From Ditibartonella apihabitans (GTDB lineage: Bacteria; Pseudomonadota; Alphaproteobacteria; Rhizobiales; Rhizobiaceae), in the NCBI RefSeq assembly GCF_002007485.1, contig NZ_CP015820.1, forward strand, positions 682,001-746,000: 64,000 bases of DNA, given 5' to 3'. Made by a program: the position numbers and the translations under genes. The notes under the pieces were generated by a model. It ran no database searches. It saw only the letters and a program-made list of their open reading frames with translations, and was not told the origin of the DNA. Below are positions 18,123 to 27,931 of the stretch, piece by piece; position 1 is the first letter of the stretch, and the number at the start of each line of letters is the position of its first letter.

Positions 18123-21100
18123 TCAGAATTTAATTCTTAAACCTACTGTGCCGCCAAAGCTGTAATTATCGCTGACATTTTTGAACGCACCGCGTATATT
18201 TGTTTCGCCATAAAGTGACCAATTATCGTTATTCCAATTATAACTGCCACCCAACCCAAGTCCGGCCTGAAAATCTTCATTTTCATTCCGGAACGAAGTG
18301 CCGGAAACATCCACTTTCGTTCCATCAAGAAACTCGTAATAAAGGTTGCCGATGCCATATAGGAGTGTGCGACGCCGGTCTCCGCTATCGGATATCCACG
18401 TTTTATCTCTGCTGAAAGCGACACCGGCACGGCCTTCCAGACTGTCACCATCTTTCAGAGATACTTTTGTGCTTAAGCCATCGCGAAAACTGTCAAAATC
18501 TATTGACGAATAAGAAAGTTGGATTTGCGGTGTTATATCCCATGTTTCCGTCAATTTTAACCGATGACCGGCCTCTGCCGAAAGAGCGTAGCCGAAACCG
18601 TTTTCGTTTTTTGTATCCGAACGGGTAAAATTCTTGGAATTGAAATCGGTTTCATACCAGGTGGCTTGCGATTGTAAATCGACATAGCTGCCATTGAAGC
18701 CATACCATGTGGCTGCAGCCCCTATACCATACCCTTCCGCCTCGACTTTGCCATGCCCGTCATCGGAGCGCACAGAGGCTTCTGCACGACCGAAATGACC
18801 GCTCAAAGATCCTATCAGGATTCCGTTGGCATTTTCGACGAGTGCACCATCAATCCCGCTTTGCATGCGCCATAGATCAAGATCATAATGTTCATCTGTC
18901 GGCGAATGTGAGGGGGTTACTTTGCCTGTGCTTCCCTCCATGCGGCCCCAAAAACCGCTATGTTCAATAAGCGTTGAGGCTTGATCGGAAAGATGAACTT
19001 CATTCACCGTATTATCGGTTCCATCCGTCCAAAAGCGGTTACCAACTCGTTGCTGCAAGGTAGACAAACGATTGAGACTTGTGAGCACTTGAGGATAAGC
19101 TTCATAGAGCGGAACCGAAGGACCATAAGAAGGTTTCGTAGGCAAGGTTTCACCACCTGCATCACCGCCACCTGTGCCACTATTTCCTTCACCCGCGTCG
19201 TCGGTGTCTTCCGGCGAACGAAGATACCAGTCATAAGTGAATTCATCGTCCCCATAAACATCGCGGTTACCGGATTTTTTTGCCGCTCCACGCTTGAGCA
19301 AATAGGCATAAGCAGTGTCGGAACCGGCAACAGCCATGACGCCGTCATCACGTTGATATCCACGTCCCCAGCCGCAACCGATAACAAAGCTGTCTTCTCC
19401 GGTTGTTGCGCCATTGATTGCGTCAACGACTTTTATGCCCTCATATGCGGTTTTTTTACTTAACCTGCCGACAATTAAATCATCGATATAAAGTTTCGTT
19501 TTTCCCGAAGCGGTTCCGCCGTCAATGACAAGCCGGTCAGAAGCGGCGCCGTCGCCATTAAGATCGCTGTTAAGGCGAATTCCACCATTGTTTCCGATAT
19601 AATCACCTTTGACAATCAGTTTGTCTATAATATTGTCATTACTCCTGCTTACCATATCGATTATACCGCCATTGGTAAGACTAACCTTCGAGGAAGCTCT
19701 TAACGCGCTTTCGCTAAAGATGGTGGGAGCAGAGTTATTTCCTTGATAATCATTCTGGTTGATAGCCAATACGCTATTGTTCTCAATGAGAAAATCAAGA
19801 TTATCTCTACTTTTTATATCATCGGTTAATGTAAGTTTTGCGCCGTCGGCAAGTTTTATTTTCCTCCAATTATCGCCGAAGTTGACACCCCGTGCGAGAT
19901 CATCGGCAGTAAATGAACCACCTTTAATAATACTACGAGAAAGGGTAAGTTCTTTGTCGTTTCCATTGCCGGCCAATGCATGTTTGAAGTTACCGGTATC
20001 AGCTATATTAGCAATGGTCGCCTGATCGCCATCACCTCCGCCCATATCGAATCCGCCAGACCAAATGCCGCCCGACCATATGAGATTATCTTTTCCATCG
20101 CCAGCCTGTACAAGCCCCCGCACCTCGGACAAAGGGTTTGTAAAAACAAGTGTATCGCCATTTTGACTGCCTTTGACGGCCAGCACGTCATCGGCTTTTG
20201 CAAGTAAACGCCCGCTATTGATAAATTTGGTTCCGTCAGGCGAATTTGATGACCTATTCGTTAAATTGACCAACAGGGCATTTTCAGTATCGGATTGGAT
20301 TGTTCCGGCATTTTCAGATAATGAAGAGGTTCCTGCCAACCAGCCGGAGCCGGTGGCATTATTATCCATCGTCACAGTTGCATAGTTTTTTACAATCCCT
20401 GTTGTATTGGTGCGTATACCGGTTGCGTTCCCGGTGACATTGATTGTGTAACCAGACCCTATAATGGCATTGGAATTTAAAATAGGGCCATTCAATTGTG
20501 CATTGCGGAAATCATAGCCAACACCATTGGCTGCAACATTGATTGTCACCGTGGAAGCACGTAATGTTTCACTTTCATCAACATAACCTGTTACAAGACC
20601 GACTGCTGTGCGTATACCGGAGCCGCTCCCTCCCACATTGATAACAGAGCCGTTGAAAGCTATAGCTGCCGCAAAATCAGGCTCTGTCGAACTAATATTA
20701 TTCTCAACCCCGTTCCCTGTACCGGCTCCGACCGTTATCTTGTCACCGCCCAATATTATCCCTTTGGCATCCGAATTTAACAAAACACCGTGGGCGCTTC
20801 CGAAGACATTGATTTCCCCCTGATTTCCGGAAGCGTTCACAAAAGCGTTTTTCTCGAGGTAAATACCGGCAATTCCATCATTAACAGTTATCTTGCCGGT
20901 GTTAACAATGTTTGCCTGCGTGTCTCTGCCGGCCAATCCTTCAATATGGAGTCCGATTCCATTGGCGACGCTAATATTTTTATAATTTTCCAGACGCCCA
21001 CCTTCAATCACATGGATTCCGGTAGCATTAGTGCCGTTTGTCATGTCAATGGTGCCGCGATTGACCAGAAGGGCACTGTTGCGCGTGATGAAACCGGTCA

Positions 21101-23801
21101 CGTTCTTGGCGTTGGTTGTGATATCCGCATAATTGGTGAGTTTTGTTGAACTATATTCTTCATTTGTATAGCTTGAATCGATCAAATGGTAACGGCCGTC
21201 CACGATGCCGCCAATTGCTCCCTCTCCGGTAAGATAAATTTTACGTTCAAGTTGATCTTCAGCACTGATTTGGCCTATGGCACCACCATTAATAAAAACA
21301 GCAGCAGCTCCCTTCTTATTAACGGTAAGATGAGCATCTCTGGTTTCGATCGTTGTTTGGCTCCCATTGATATCCGTACCGGAACCTTCAATAATGACGC
21401 TATCTTCTCCGGATGCCGTCAAATTCTCGCCATGGCCATAAAAGCTGGCACCTCCATCCATCCGGAATAGATTGGATTGATCCGCATTCACTTCCATGTT
21501 CCTGGCGCCATTTTCAATCTGGCTTCCTGCGCCATAGACATAAAACGCGATTTGTCGCTTACCCGTTACAAAAGTCGGATTTGCATTTTCTGTTACGCTT
21601 GCGTAACCGCCATCACGAACGTAAACCCCTACAGCACCATCACCGGTAAGGTCGATGGAACCATCAATAAAAGCCCTTGCACGGTGCGTGTCATCAGGAT
21701 GTCCTTCGACCCATACGCCGTAATTGCGTATCAATTTGTCAGTTTGTGTGGAGCTCGAAACAACCACATGACTGGTGCTGGTCAATGTTGCGGTTGCATC
21801 ATTAATACCTGTTTGTTGCACTTTTGTTGAAAGAACGTAAACACCAACACCATTAATCCCGTTAAGTTTGATCGTTCCATTATTGATGACATTATTGATA
21901 ATATTGTTGCCGTTTTTTACGATTGTACCGTTGTTAACAACCTTCATCCCGTAGTTGCGTGCCGTAGCGCTGCCATTCGTCGGGACTGCTGCACCATTTA
22001 TCTCTATCGTACCATTATTGACCAGTTTGAGAGCGTGATAGTCTTCAGCTTCAATCGGGATATCGGCAGCCATAGCGGCCGCGTTTTGCATGTTTTTACC
22101 GATAATAATGGAGCCATTATTTGTCGCTGTTGCATTACTTGAAGCCATAATGCCGTAAAATTGGGTATTATTGGCGTTCGTTGTATCACTCACAATATCG
22201 GTATTGCTATATTGAGCGGCCCTGCCGATATAAATAGTTCCCGAAGAATTGTTGGTGAAACTTGAATAAAGCGAGTCTATGGCAACTCCGGCAACTTTTC
22301 CCGGCAGGCCGTCATTGTTAACGCCAACATTGATAATGCCGTCATTCGTTGCAATGCCGGAGTTATGAAGATAAATTCCGTTGCTATATGCAGTTGATTG
22401 TTCACTCGAACGGCTGACAGCAACATTTATTATTCCTGCATTATGAAATGTGCCACCGTAAAATGCCTCTACAGCCGAACCTGAATAAAATTCTTTGTCA
22501 TTTTGACTATTATTGACGTTTGTCTCATGTACAACCGATTCACGAAATCCGGAATTGATGACACCGTAATTGTTGCCAGTCGTATGAGTGCTGTTCTCGT
22601 CGTTAGGGTCGCGGTTTGAACCCAGAATAACAGCAGAATTTCCGCGTGCCGAAACAATTCCGCCTTTTTCGATTAAAACTTCACTCCCCCCTTCTGCAAC
22701 GAGTGCTCCCGACATCGTTGCCGGGTCAAAGCCGACATCAATTTGACCCGTCGAAGTAACAACAATTTTTCCCCCGTTACTCGCATACATAGCACGGGTA
22801 TTGCCTTGATCTTCGAAAATTTTATCATTGTCAGGTATTGTGGATCCAAGACTTGTTATAGGCACTGATATGAATGTCGGTTGTGCAGCAGCGAATGCAT
22901 TATCGTAAGCCTGTTGGGTTTTCAGCTCGGGAAACCTCTTATCTTGCAAAGCGTTGACGAGTTCCCGATTGTAGGCTTTTAGCTCCTCGACATTTCTAAT
23001 TACACGGGTTGTTCCATCATACCCGGTGAATGAATAAGGAAAAACAGGAACTGAAATTTCACGGACAATGGCATCTTTGTTTAAAGTATAAGCGCGGGAT
23101 TCAAATGAATTTTTCGATGCCCAGTTTACAACACTGCCTTCTCCATCTGCCCATGTCAAATTCGAATTCTTAAGAGCGAGATAAACGGTTTTTTTGGGGT
23201 TTAAAAAACCGTTTCCTTTGAAATTCTCCAGATCAACGGTTAACTCTCCACCATTTTCAGCTTTGCCAAAACCGGCGCTGATATATTGATTATCATCAAC
23301 TTGTTCGGGCGTTAGATATTTCGCATCTCCCCAGTCCGAAACTTCGAAAGATTGATCCGGATAAACATTTATTGTAGAAATTTGTCCGCCACTATCCGTT
23401 ATCGTCTTGATTTCATTCTTGGCTCCCATTGAAAGATGGGTTTTGCCATTTGTACTGCTATCAAGATCTCCAAGCCGGTTCAGTTCCTCACTTACACCGC
23501 GTTTTCCTTGTGCGAGCGAAGAAAGATCGCCTTTGATGTCAAGTTTGTTTCCGGCTCCGGAAACCAGCGCTGCGCCTACATAGTTATCACTTTTTTGCGG
23601 ATTGAATGTTTCACTTGTAACAGTGCATGTATTATCAATAGCTGCCTCTCCGCCTGACCAGTCAGATCCAACATTGCAAACCGAATTCGCATAAAGAGGA
23701 AAAGTGCCGGAACAGAATGAAAAGCTCGCAGTGCCGCAAATGATGATGGCTTTAAAAGAAAAGGAGGTATATTTCTTTTTACGGCTACGAAAGTTTATCA
23801 T
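18123..23801 (-). CDS. Large autotransporter (type Va) adhesin-like protein
   Basis: About 1,892 residues. The N-terminus MINFRSRKKKYTSFSFKA followed by a hydrophobic stretch and SGTFPLYANS is an extended signal peptide. The passenger is a long beta-helix-like region rich in Asn, Gly and Thr with many NNGTI, VNVGGSG and NAGIINV-type rungs. Near its end VDAINGATTGEDSFVIGCGW to YAYLLKRGA resembles the pertactin-like autochaperone junction. A Gly-rich linker leads to a C-terminal autotransporter barrel of about 280 residues (GFWGRMEGSTGKV to VGLRIKF, terminal Phe). It should reach the outer membrane and display the passenger outside; adhesion is the usual role but not shown. AAGGA seven bases before ATG 23801 is why I prefer that start over 23816. 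Confidence 0.92.
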   Translation of the reverse strand: MINFRSRKKKYTSFSFKAIIICGTASFSFCSGTFPLYANSVCNVGSDWSGGEAAIDNTCTVTSETFNPQKSDNYVGAALVSGAGNKLDIKGDLSSLAQGKRGVSEELNRLGDLDSSTNGKTHLSMGAKNEIKTITDSGGQISTINVYPDQSFEVSDWGDAKYLTPEQVDDNQYISAGFGKAENGGELTVDLENFKGNGFLNPKKTVYLALKNSNLTWADGEGSVVNWASKNSFESRAYTLNKDAIVREISVPVFPYSFTGYDGTTRVIRNVEELKAYNRELVNALQDKRFPELKTQQAYDNAFAAAQPTFISVPITSLGSTIPDNDKIFEDQGNTRAMYASNGGKIVVTSTGQIDVGFDPATMSGALVAEGGSEVLIEKGGIVSARGNSAVILGSNRDPNDENSTHTTGNNYGVINSGFRESVVHETNVNNSQNDKEFYSGSAVEAFYGGTFHNAGIINVAVSRSSEQSTAYSNGIYLHNSGIATNDGIINVGVNNDGLPGKVAGVAIDSLYSSFTNNSSGTIYIGRAAQYSNTDIVSDTTNANNTQFYGIMASSNATATNNGSIIIGKNMQNAAAMAADIPIEAEDYHALKLVNNGTIEINGAAVPTNGSATARNYGMKVVNNGTIVKNGNNIINNVINNGTIKLNGINGVGVYVLSTKVQQTGINDATATLTSTSHVVVSSSTQTDKLIRNYGVWVEGHPDDTHRARAFIDGSIDLTGDGAVGVYVRDGGYASVTENANPTFVTGKRQIAFYVYGAGSQIENGARNMEVNADQSNLFRMDGGASFYGHGENLTASGEDSVIIEGSGTDINGSQTTIETRDAHLTVNKKGAAAVFINGGAIGQISAEDQLERKIYLTGEGAIGGIVDGRYHLIDSSYTNEEYSSTKLTNYADITTNAKNVTGFITRNSALLVNRGTIDMTNGTNATGIHVIEGGRLENYKNISVANGIGLHIEGLAGRDTQANIVNTGKITVNDGIAGIYLEKNAFVNASGNQGEINVFGSAHGVLLNSDAKGIILGGDKITVGAGTGNGVENNISSTEPDFAAAIAFNGSVINVGGSGSGIRTAVGLVTGYVDESETLRASTVTINVAANGVGYDFRNAQLNGPILNSNAIIGSGYTINVTGNATGIRTNTTGIVKNYATVTMDNNATGSGWLAGTSSLSENAGTIQSDTENALLVNLTNRSSNSPDGTKFINSGRLLAKADDVLAVKGSQNGDTLVFTNPLSEVRGLVQAGDGKDNLIWSGGIWSGGFDMGGGDGDQATIANIADTGNFKHALAGNGNDKELTLSRSIIKGGSFTADDLARGVNFGDNWRKIKLADGAKLTLTDDIKSRDNLDFLIENNSVLAINQNDYQGNNSAPTIFSESALRASSKVSLTNGGIIDMVSRSNDNIIDKLIVKGDYIGNNGGIRLNSDLNGDGAASDRLVIDGGTASGKTKLYIDDLIVGRLSKKTAYEGIKVVDAINGATTGEDSFVIGCGWGRGYQRDDGVMAVAGSDTAYAYLLKRGAAKKSGNRDVYGDDEFTYDWYLRSPEDTDDAGEGNSGTGGGDAGGETLPTKPSYGPSVPLYEAYPQVLTSLNRLSTLQQRVGNRFWTDGTDNTVNEVHLSDQASTLIEHSGFWGRMEGSTGKVTPSHSPTDEHYDLDLWRMQSGIDGALVENANGILIGSLSGHFGRAEASVRSDDGHGKVEAEGYGIGAAATWYGFNGSYVDLQSQATWYETDFNSKNFTRSDTKNENGFGYALSAEAGHRLKLTETWDITPQIQLSYSSIDFDSFRDGLSTKVSLKDGDSLEGRAGVAFSRDKTWISDSGDRRRTLLYGIGNLYYEFLDGTKVDVSGTSFRNENEDFQAGLGLGGSYNWNNDNWSLYGETNIRGAFKNVSDNYSFGGTVGLRIKF

Positions 23802-24299
23802 CACCAGTTCCTTCATTATACAGTCTTACTGGAACAGTGTTTTGATTGAATTTTTTATTTCCAGATACTTAGACGCTCATACTAAAGTGGGTATTGGAAA
23901 TGCGTCCCGGATGGATAGATATTGAATGTTCATCACGGATTGTGAAACTTGAAATAGACGTATCACAAATTCGGCTTTTCCTAAAAAACCGTAATTTTTA
24001 TATATTTTACGAATTCAATATTCAATAAAATGAACCAAAATATCAAAGTTTTAAACAAGATTAAAAGGGATAAGGTAAGAGAATTATTTTAAGAAATAAC
24101 GAAAGAGCAGACCTCGAAATTCAAAAACAGAGAGTGTTTGACGTAAAAAATCCCCGTTCCACAGTGCAAAAGATAGAAGCAAAATGCCCGTCATTGATGA
24201 TATACTCATCGTCAATGAAAAAACTTCGGCAACTTGTCGCTTATATCCATATTGGCAGTAGTTTTTCAATAGATTGATAGCGATGCTCCGCTATTTTTC
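23802..24299. other. AT-rich intergenic region upstream of the autotransporter
   Basis: About 500 bases, notably AT-rich. The only open frame of note (24084-24269 minus, 61 codons) starts at a TTG without a ribosome binding site and is not supported. The promoter of the autotransporter and the 3' end of the kinase operon should lie here. Confidence 0.5.
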
Positions 24300-25631
24300 T
24301 CAGAGATCGATTGTTACTTCGAAACCTTGTGAGCTTCCGGTTCTTGGAGACCGATAGGTAATTTTGATCGGCATAGTTTTCTCCAAAGCTTCAACAATAG
24401 ACAAGCCAAGGCCGGAGCCTTCTTTATGATTGTCTCCACGGTAGAAACGTTGGCTCAACAATTTCAGTTTGGAAAGGGGAACAACAGGGCAATCATTGGA
24501 TATGATAATATTGTCCCGATTGATTGTTATATCGACAGATGAACCTTCCGAACTATAATTCAATGCGTTTTCAAGTAAATTGCGCACAATAACGCCGAAA
24601 GCATCTCCATTAAGATGTTTGTCGAGAACATCGGTATTATAGTGTGTGACAAGCCTTCCTTTTGTCAGATTGGCACGGTTGAAATCCTCAACCACGGCAT
24701 CAATAAAGGGGATGAGATCGACAAGTTTTTCACTCGTTCCGAGTTGGGTGTCTGCACGAGCAAGCTGAAGCAGTTTTTCACTCAAACGACGTAAACGTTG
24801 TAGAGCATTTTCCACTTCTTTTGCTCTTCTATGATAACGTTTGGGGGTTTCTTCGATAAGAACCTGTGTATGCGCCAAAGCCGCCGCGATAGGTGTTCGT
24901 ATTTCATGCGCACTATTAGATGTGAAAGATCGTTCTGCCTCGAGCGCCGATTTCAATTTCTCCAAAAGACTATTGACCGAACCAATAATGGGCTGAAATT
25001 CTTCCGGCATGGATTGCGAGCGTATGGCCTGCATATTGCCCGTGTCTTTTTTGGCAATCGTTTCACTCAGTTTCTTTATCGGACGCAATTGGTTGCGAAC
25101 AATAAAACCGATTGCAAGCATACTGAGCGGGATGAGAAGTAAAGCAGGTATGAGCATTGCCGTCATAGCCTCGCGGGCGGCTTCCCGCCTTTCGGAAAGT
25201 CGGTCGGCAACCTGAATGAGATAATCCCCATCCTGACTGACGAGGGAATAGACCCGCCATTTTTTTGTTTTAAAAAAACCGGTTTTGAGAGGTACTCCAT
25301 AGGGATTAGCAGGCGCATCTTCCGAACGCATGACCATTTTTCCATCGCGGTCAAGGACCTGATATGTTGTGTATTCCGCCGGTGTCGAGTGATTGTCTGT
25401 TCTAACGAGAAGGTCGGAATCTTTGTCATTGTCGCGCACATCTTCCAAAGCGAGAGGAAGAAGACGTTCGGCGGTTACCTGCAGTGTGCCATCGAAAGAT
25501 TCCCCATATTCCTCATACATGACAAAAGCTGCCATGAGACAAGCAATAACCCAGAAAACCAGATTGGCACAGGTCGCTGAAACGATAACCCGCCGTGTGA
25601 GACTTTTCTCCTTCTGCTTGAAATTCAACAT
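24300..25631 (-). CDS. Sensor histidine kinase, QseC/BasS-like
   Basis: A 443-residue membrane kinase: transmembrane segments at about residues 17-38 and 157-178 flank a periplasmic sensor domain of about 115 residues, followed by a short HAMP-like linker, a HisKA domain with the phospho-accepting His242 in SAHEIRTPIAA, and an ATPase domain with the N-box NLLENALNYS and G-box GSGLGLSIVEAL. It overlaps the upstream response regulator gene by 7 bases, so the two are co-translated partners. Given eptA in the same run of genes, the signal is probably an envelope condition (cations, pH or cationic peptides), as for BasS/PmrB; the actual ligand is unknown. Confidence 0.92.
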   Translation of the reverse strand: MLNFKQKEKSLTRRVIVSATCANLVFWVIACLMAAFVMYEEYGESFDGTLQVTAERLLPLALEDVRDNDKDSDLLVRTDNHSTPAEYTTYQVLDRDGKMVMRSEDAPANPYGVPLKTGFFKTKKWRVYSLVSQDGDYLIQVADRLSERREAAREAMTAMLIPALLLIPLSMLAIGFIVRNQLRPIKKLSETIAKKDTGNMQAIRSQSMPEEFQPIIGSVNSLLEKLKSALEAERSFTSNSAHEIRTPIAAALAHTQVLIEETPKRYHRRAKEVENALQRLRRLSEKLLQLARADTQLGTSEKLVDLIPFIDAVVEDFNRANLTKGRLVTHYNTDVLDKHLNGDAFGVIVRNLLENALNYSSEGSSVDITINRDNIIISNDCPVVPLSKLKLLSQRFYRGDNHKEGSGLGLSIVEALEKTMPIKITYRSPRTGSSQGFEVTIDL

Positions 25632-26278
25632 AGACTATACCCGCGACCATGATGTGTCTTGATGCGGTCTTTACCGATTTTCTTGCGTAAACGACTTATA
25701 TAGACTTCAACTGTATTGCTTTCGACTTCCGAACCGAATGCATAGATTGTATCTTCAATCTGTGCTTTGGTGACAAGCATATTCGGGTGGCTCGCCATAT
25801 GTTCGATAATGGCCCATTCACGGGAACTTAACTCGACTTCTTTATCGTCAATAAAAATCCGTTTATTTTCCATGTCCAAAGTCATAGAGCCGATTTTTAT
25901 TTCCGATTTTGAAAGACCATTTGTTCTGCGGGCGACAGCACCAATTCGGGCGGTGAGTTCATAAAGGTCGAACGGTTTGACAATATAATCATCAGCACCG
26001 CTATTCAGACCTTCTATCCGTTCGCTAATCTGGTCGTGCGCGGTCAATATTACCACAGGCGACGTTAAATTTTTCGTTCGGATATTTTTCAGAAAATCCA
26101 GTCCGCTTCCATCCGGTAGACGTAAATCAAGCAATATAAAATCATAACGCGTGGTCGAAACGGCTGCATAGGCATCTTCAAGATTTTCCGCCCAGTCGAT
26201 CGCGTTGTTCTGGTTAACGAGGTGGTCACGCACCGCGCGTCCGAGCGATTTGTCATCTTCAATCAGCAATACGCGCAT
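25625..26278 (-). CDS. OmpR/PhoB-family response regulator, BasR/QseB-like
   Basis: A receiver domain (MRVLLIEDDKSLGRAVRD, phospho-acceptor Asp51 in FILLDLRLPDG, the conserved Lys in DDYIVKPF) and a C-terminal winged helix (LSSREWAIIEHMASHPN, EVYISRLRKKIG, HHGRGYSL). It starts three bases after the end of eptA and overlaps the kinase, so it forms one operon with both. By analogy with BasR/PmrA it probably controls its own operon including eptA. I searched the region upstream of the operon for PmrA-like CTTAA direct repeats and found no convincing copy. Confidence 0.93.
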   Translation of the reverse strand: MRVLLIEDDKSLGRAVRDHLVNQNNAIDWAENLEDAYAAVSTTRYDFILLDLRLPDGSGLDFLKNIRTKNLTSPVVILTAHDQISERIEGLNSGADDYIVKPFDLYELTARIGAVARRTNGLSKSEIKIGSMTLDMENKRIFIDDKEVELSSREWAIIEHMASHPNMLVTKAQIEDTIYAFGSEVESNTVEVYISRLRKKIGKDRIKTHHGRGYSLC

Positions 26279-26281
26279 GTT

Positions 26282-27928
26282 TTATTTTTCCAAGGCTATC
26301 TGACTGGATTGGCATGATCTGAAGAGATCAAGCCGGTCATCCTTTAATGTTGTTTTAACATTCATCATGGTCAAGACGGAAGGGAAAAGATTGTCGTGTG
26401 ACATTTGTTTAGATTCGGCATCTTTGCGTATACATCCCAAATCGAGGTTCATCGTCTTTGCAAAGGGCGAGGACATCCACAAAATAAATGGAATATGTGT
26501 CTGCTCTTTCGGTGCAATCGAATAAGGCATACCGTGTAAATATAAACCGTTTTCGCCCAGAGATTCGCCATGGTCGGACATATAGATCATAGCAGAATCG
26601 AATTTGCCCGCGCGCTGGTTTAACGCATCGATAATCTGGCTCAAAAAATAATCGGTATAGAGAATAGTGTTGTCATAAGCATTGCGGATTTCTTCCGGCT
26701 TGCACTCGCTGAAGACAGTCTTTCTGCAGTCTGGCCGAAAATGTCTGAATTTTTCCGGATAACGTTCGAAATAGGCAGGACCGTGACTACCTAATTGGTG
26801 GATAAACAACACGCTGTCATGGTCAATATTATCAAGCCATTGCCCGAGTTTTTCGAGCATAATGCCGTCCTGACATTCGCCTTCAATGCAGAATTCGGGA
26901 TCTTTAAGCCCATAGAAAGATACGTTGTTGACGCGGTCTGCAACACCTTTGCTACCGGTGTTATTTTCCCACCATTCGACGTTAATTCCGGCGTTTTTCA
27001 AAATATCCGGAAGACTATTGGTTGATATAGCGCGAGCTATCGAGAACTCCTTGCGAGGAAAGGGTGAAAACATGCATGGAAGCGATTGTGCTGTCGCGGT
27101 ACCACATGAAGTGGTGTTCGGGAAATAGATTATATCCCGCTTTTTTAATTCCGGATTGGTTTCTTTATCATAGCCTTGCAGCGAAAAATCCTCTGCCCGT
27201 GCTGTTTCGCCGGCAACCACAATGGTAACGCGCGGACGATTGTTTTGCGGTTCGAATGGCACTACTTTGGCATCAAGCCCTACTTGTTTGAAAACACGTA
27301 TTTTCGCATGTTCCCTGCGGGTCACATATTTTACAGCATGACCGATAGGAAGAATAGGGTTGACAATACGCACTATTTCATTGTGCTCGCGTAATGTTGA
27401 AATCAACTGACGTGATGTAATCAACGTGCAAAAAACGGCGATCAACAAGCAGGGGACAATAATCGAGAGATTGACAAGTACCTTCTTTATGAGTGGAAAA
27501 TGTTTGATTTTTATCCACAATATAAGCAAGCAAGGAACAATGCCGGTTAATACAAGATGGAGGAAAAATGCGGGTGTAAGCAGGTTGGACGCTTCTGCCG
27601 AAGTGGTCTCTACAGCATTGGCAATCATATCGCGGTCGATAATTGTTCCGAATTCATCCGTAAACCAGCTTGCGATACTTCCCACCATAATGAAAATTAT
27701 AAAAACCGGCTTGATAAGATATTTAACCGAAAAAGTTACCGTGAGTGCAATAAACAAACAGGCAACACCGACAGCAATTGCCATAATCGGCGCAAAATCA
27801 TAATTGAAGGCCTGTAAAACATGTTGCCAGAACGTGCGGTTAAAAATCAGAAGCATGTAAAATGCAACGATAATTGATAGAGCCACGCTACTGATTGCAA
27901 GGCGATATTTCAAAATGGTGCGAAACAT
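26282..27928 (-). CDS. eptA: Lipid A phosphoethanolamine transferase, EptA family
   Basis: Transfers phosphoethanolamine from phosphatidylethanolamine to lipid A (or core sugars) on the periplasmic side of the inner membrane, which lowers surface charge and protects against cationic peptides. Five hydrophobic segments lie in the first 170 residues. The sulfatase-like catalytic domain has VVAGETARAEDFSLQGY (metal ligand Glu241), SCGTATAQSLPCMFS with the nucleophile Thr277, and IYMSDHGESLGENGLYLHG with further zinc ligands. Disulfide-type cysteines (FCIEGECQDG) fit the family. The 548 residues are normal. It starts four bases after the phosphatase stop and leads into the response regulator. Confidence 0.93.
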   Translation of the reverse strand: MFRTILKYRLAISSVALSIIVAFYMLLIFNRTFWQHVLQAFNYDFAPIMAIAVGVACLFIALTVTFSVKYLIKPVFIIFIMVGSIASWFTDEFGTIIDRDMIANAVETTSAEASNLLTPAFFLHLVLTGIVPCLLILWIKIKHFPLIKKVLVNLSIIVPCLLIAVFCTLITSRQLISTLREHNEIVRIVNPILPIGHAVKYVTRREHAKIRVFKQVGLDAKVVPFEPQNNRPRVTIVVAGETARAEDFSLQGYDKETNPELKKRDIIYFPNTTSCGTATAQSLPCMFSPFPRKEFSIARAISTNSLPDILKNAGINVEWWENNTGSKGVADRVNNVSFYGLKDPEFCIEGECQDGIMLEKLGQWLDNIDHDSVLFIHQLGSHGPAYFERYPEKFRHFRPDCRKTVFSECKPEEIRNAYDNTILYTDYFLSQIIDALNQRAGKFDSAMIYMSDHGESLGENGLYLHGMPYSIAPKEQTHIPFILWMSSPFAKTMNLDLGCIRKDAESKQMSHDNLFPSVLTMMNVKTTLKDDRLDLFRSCQSSQIALEK

Positions 27929-27931
27929 GTG

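Noticed and set aside
24084-24269. 61-codon minus-strand frame downstream of the kinase gene
   Set aside because: TTG start without ribosome binding site, no recognisable features, AT-rich intergenic sequence.
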